A DNA stretch of 64,000 bases. Origin: Diadophis punctatus similis (taxonomy: Eukaryota > Chordata > Lepidosauria > Squamata > Dipsadidae). The notes beneath the pieces were generated by a model. The model saw nothing but the letters and a program-made list of their open reading frames with translations, was not told the DNA's origin and searched no databases. Position 1 is the first letter of the stretch. Every line of letters begins with the position of its first letter. Below, one piece after another: positions 32,604-64,000 of this stretch. A program made the translations under genes and the position numbers. Location of the stretch: positions 47,674,278 through 47,738,277 of the forward strand of contig JALIGW010000002.1 in NCBI GenBank assembly GCA_023053685.1. Reading direction: 5' to 3'.

Positions 32604-32623
32604 ACTACGTTTCCCAGGATGCA
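32604..32623 (+). promoter_or_regulatory. ZNF143/SBS-like binding site
   Basis: ACTACGTTTCCCAGGATGCA agrees closely with the ACTACAATTCCCAGAATGC consensus as I know it. It lies about 110 bases upstream of the HSD17B4 start codon. Confidence 0.65.
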
Positions 32624-32635
32624 GCAAGCTATTGC

Positions 32636-32646
32636 GCGCGTGCGCA
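32636..32646 (+). promoter_or_regulatory. NRF1-like binding site
   Basis: GCGCGTGCGCA resembles the NRF1 consensus and lies just 3' of the SBS-like site in the HSD17B4 promoter. Confidence 0.55.
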
Positions 32647-32730
32647 TTCCCCCGTGCCCTTTGCCCGTATTCTGTCCATTTAGTCCGTCAGACTCCTCGA
32701 AAGGCTGATTTTGCGTTGATCGGACGCAGG

Positions 32731-62939
<30,209 letters not shown>

Positions 62940-63874
62940 GTAAGTAAAATGTATATGCTCATTATTGTACTTGAAGACATTCCACTTGCCTGAAACCACG
63001 AGAAACTTGTTACAGATGTGAATCAGAAGATGCAGTGTATAGTCTTAAAAATTCAATTTCAAAAAGACAGAGGAACAAACATATCTGTCTGTCACTCTTT
63101 AACTGTTTATTCCTTAAATAGCATTTATAAGAACCATTACATTGATTAGGTGAGAGATGAATTGGTTTTGCTGTGGAAAATTCTGACTCTTAATGTTTGT
63201 TTTGTTAAATAGATTTAATTTCTCTAAGCACTAATACAAAGTACAGTTTCTGCCAAAAATAAAAGTATTCTAATTCATAATTCTAATATTGTGACTTAAT
63301 ATTCCAGGCAATATACTGCAGCAATGCCTTTTAAACAATTAAAAAATAGAGAGGACATTTATTATCCTAGGGTTATTTGTACCTTGTAAGCTGTCTTACT
63401 ACATTTCATTTTGCAGAATATGATAATTTAAAAAATGGAGCTTGGTCACCTAGCAAATAGAAAAGTGGAACCTCTTATTTAATCATATGAGAATTGAGTT
63501 AAAGAAGACATGGAAGAAGCATGGCTGAATCCCAACACATTAGCTGCCTTTTATTTTGACAAATGGACTTTACCCTGCTTTCTCCACTTCTACAGACCCC
63601 AACCCACAGACTTCCACAATCAAATATCATGATTACTTTGGGGGATATTTGACCATTCTGCTTAATAAAATAATTCCTATAACAAGCATTGTTAATGGGA
63701 TCTATCTGTTTTGGTAAATGTTTCTCAGTTGAGAGACTGGGGAAGGAGAATACCAGATTTTGAAAATGGCCAGATCTAGTTAGAGATAAACAGGCAGGGA
63801 GCAAATGTGGGTTAAGCAATGAGCCAGATAAAAAAAGAGTGTGGATATACTCAGGTCCTCTATCTTTTATTTCT
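62940..63874. other. HSD17B4 intron 12 (partial)
   Basis: AT-rich intron without recognised exon; exon 13 lies beyond the window. Confidence 0.5.
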
Positions 63875-64000
63875 AATATTTGAGGGGCTGTCACAAAGAA
63901 AAGGAGGTCAATCTATTTTCCAAAACACCAGAAGGCAAGCTAAGAAACAATGGATAGAAACTAATCAAAGAGAGAAGCAACCGAATTCTGGAATACAGCT
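63875..64000 (+). mobile_element. CR1 LINE 3' fragment, cut by window edge
   Basis: It matches the CR1 copy at 28885-29000 (GGCTGTCACAAAGAAAAGGA against GGCTGCCACAAAGAGGAGGG, AAACAATGGATAGAAACTAA). It continues beyond the window. Confidence 0.8.

Larger units (their letters stand above)
32488..32730 (+). promoter_or_regulatory. HSD17B4: HSD17B4 promoter and 5' UTR
   Basis: A compact TATA-less promoter. It has an inverted CCAAT box (ATTGG, 32494-32498), a ZNF143/Staf SBS-like site ACTACGTTTCCCAGGATGCA (32604-32623) and an NRF1-like GCGCGTGCGCA (32636-32646) about 85-95 bases before the ATG. This combination is typical of housekeeping and metabolic gene promoters. The start site is probably between about 32620 and 32700. 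Confidence 0.65.

Overview
The window is vertebrate nuclear DNA, most likely from a squamate reptile and probably a snake. It is AT-rich intron and intergenic sequence with two conserved vertebrate genes in tandem on the + strand and dense interspersed repeats. The lineage call rests on the repeats: CR1 and L2-type LINEs, a tRNA-derived SINE with an AATAGC-type tail, many hAT and TA-flanked fold-back MITEs, and a DIRS retrotransposon. It is inferred from repeat style and has not been checked against a database.

Host genes. TNFAIP8 has a 10-codon first exon (2403-2433), a 22-kb intron and a terminal coding exon (24813-25378), giving 198 residues. HSD17B4 (peroxisomal multifunctional enzyme type 2) starts at 32731. 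Its first twelve coding exons (to 62939) are present with consistent splice sites and phases, encoding about 325 residues: the short-chain dehydrogenase domain and the start of the linker. The hydratase and SCP2 parts lie beyond the right edge. The HSD17B4 promoter is a compact TATA-less block with an inverted CCAAT box, a ZNF143/SBS-like site and an NRF1-like site.

Mobile elements fill most of the rest. The most notable is a complete DIRS tyrosine-recombinase retrotransposon (10319-16335) with inverted terminal repeats, an internal complementary region and open gag-like, RT/RNase H and recombinase frames. It sits inside one arm of an older fold-back hAT-like element (10032-17380). At least ten other hAT-type elements have 8-bp target-site duplications that I could read directly, including one nested pair (41355-41666 inside 41334-41767) and one with SPIN-like ends (39808-40100). 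Two further MITE families are flanked by TA. There are two near-identical solo LTRs with 5-bp duplications, another probable solo LTR, a mariner-type transposase fragment, a 5'-truncated L2-type LINE, CR1 fragments, SINEs and several microsatellites.

Two regulatory motifs recur in the MITEs: the palindrome TGCGCATGCGCA (NRF1 consensus) and a CTCCCAGAAT core (ZNF143/SBS-like). Both motif classes also occur in the HSD17B4 promoter. I found no CRISPR array, rRNA gene or functional tRNA gene.
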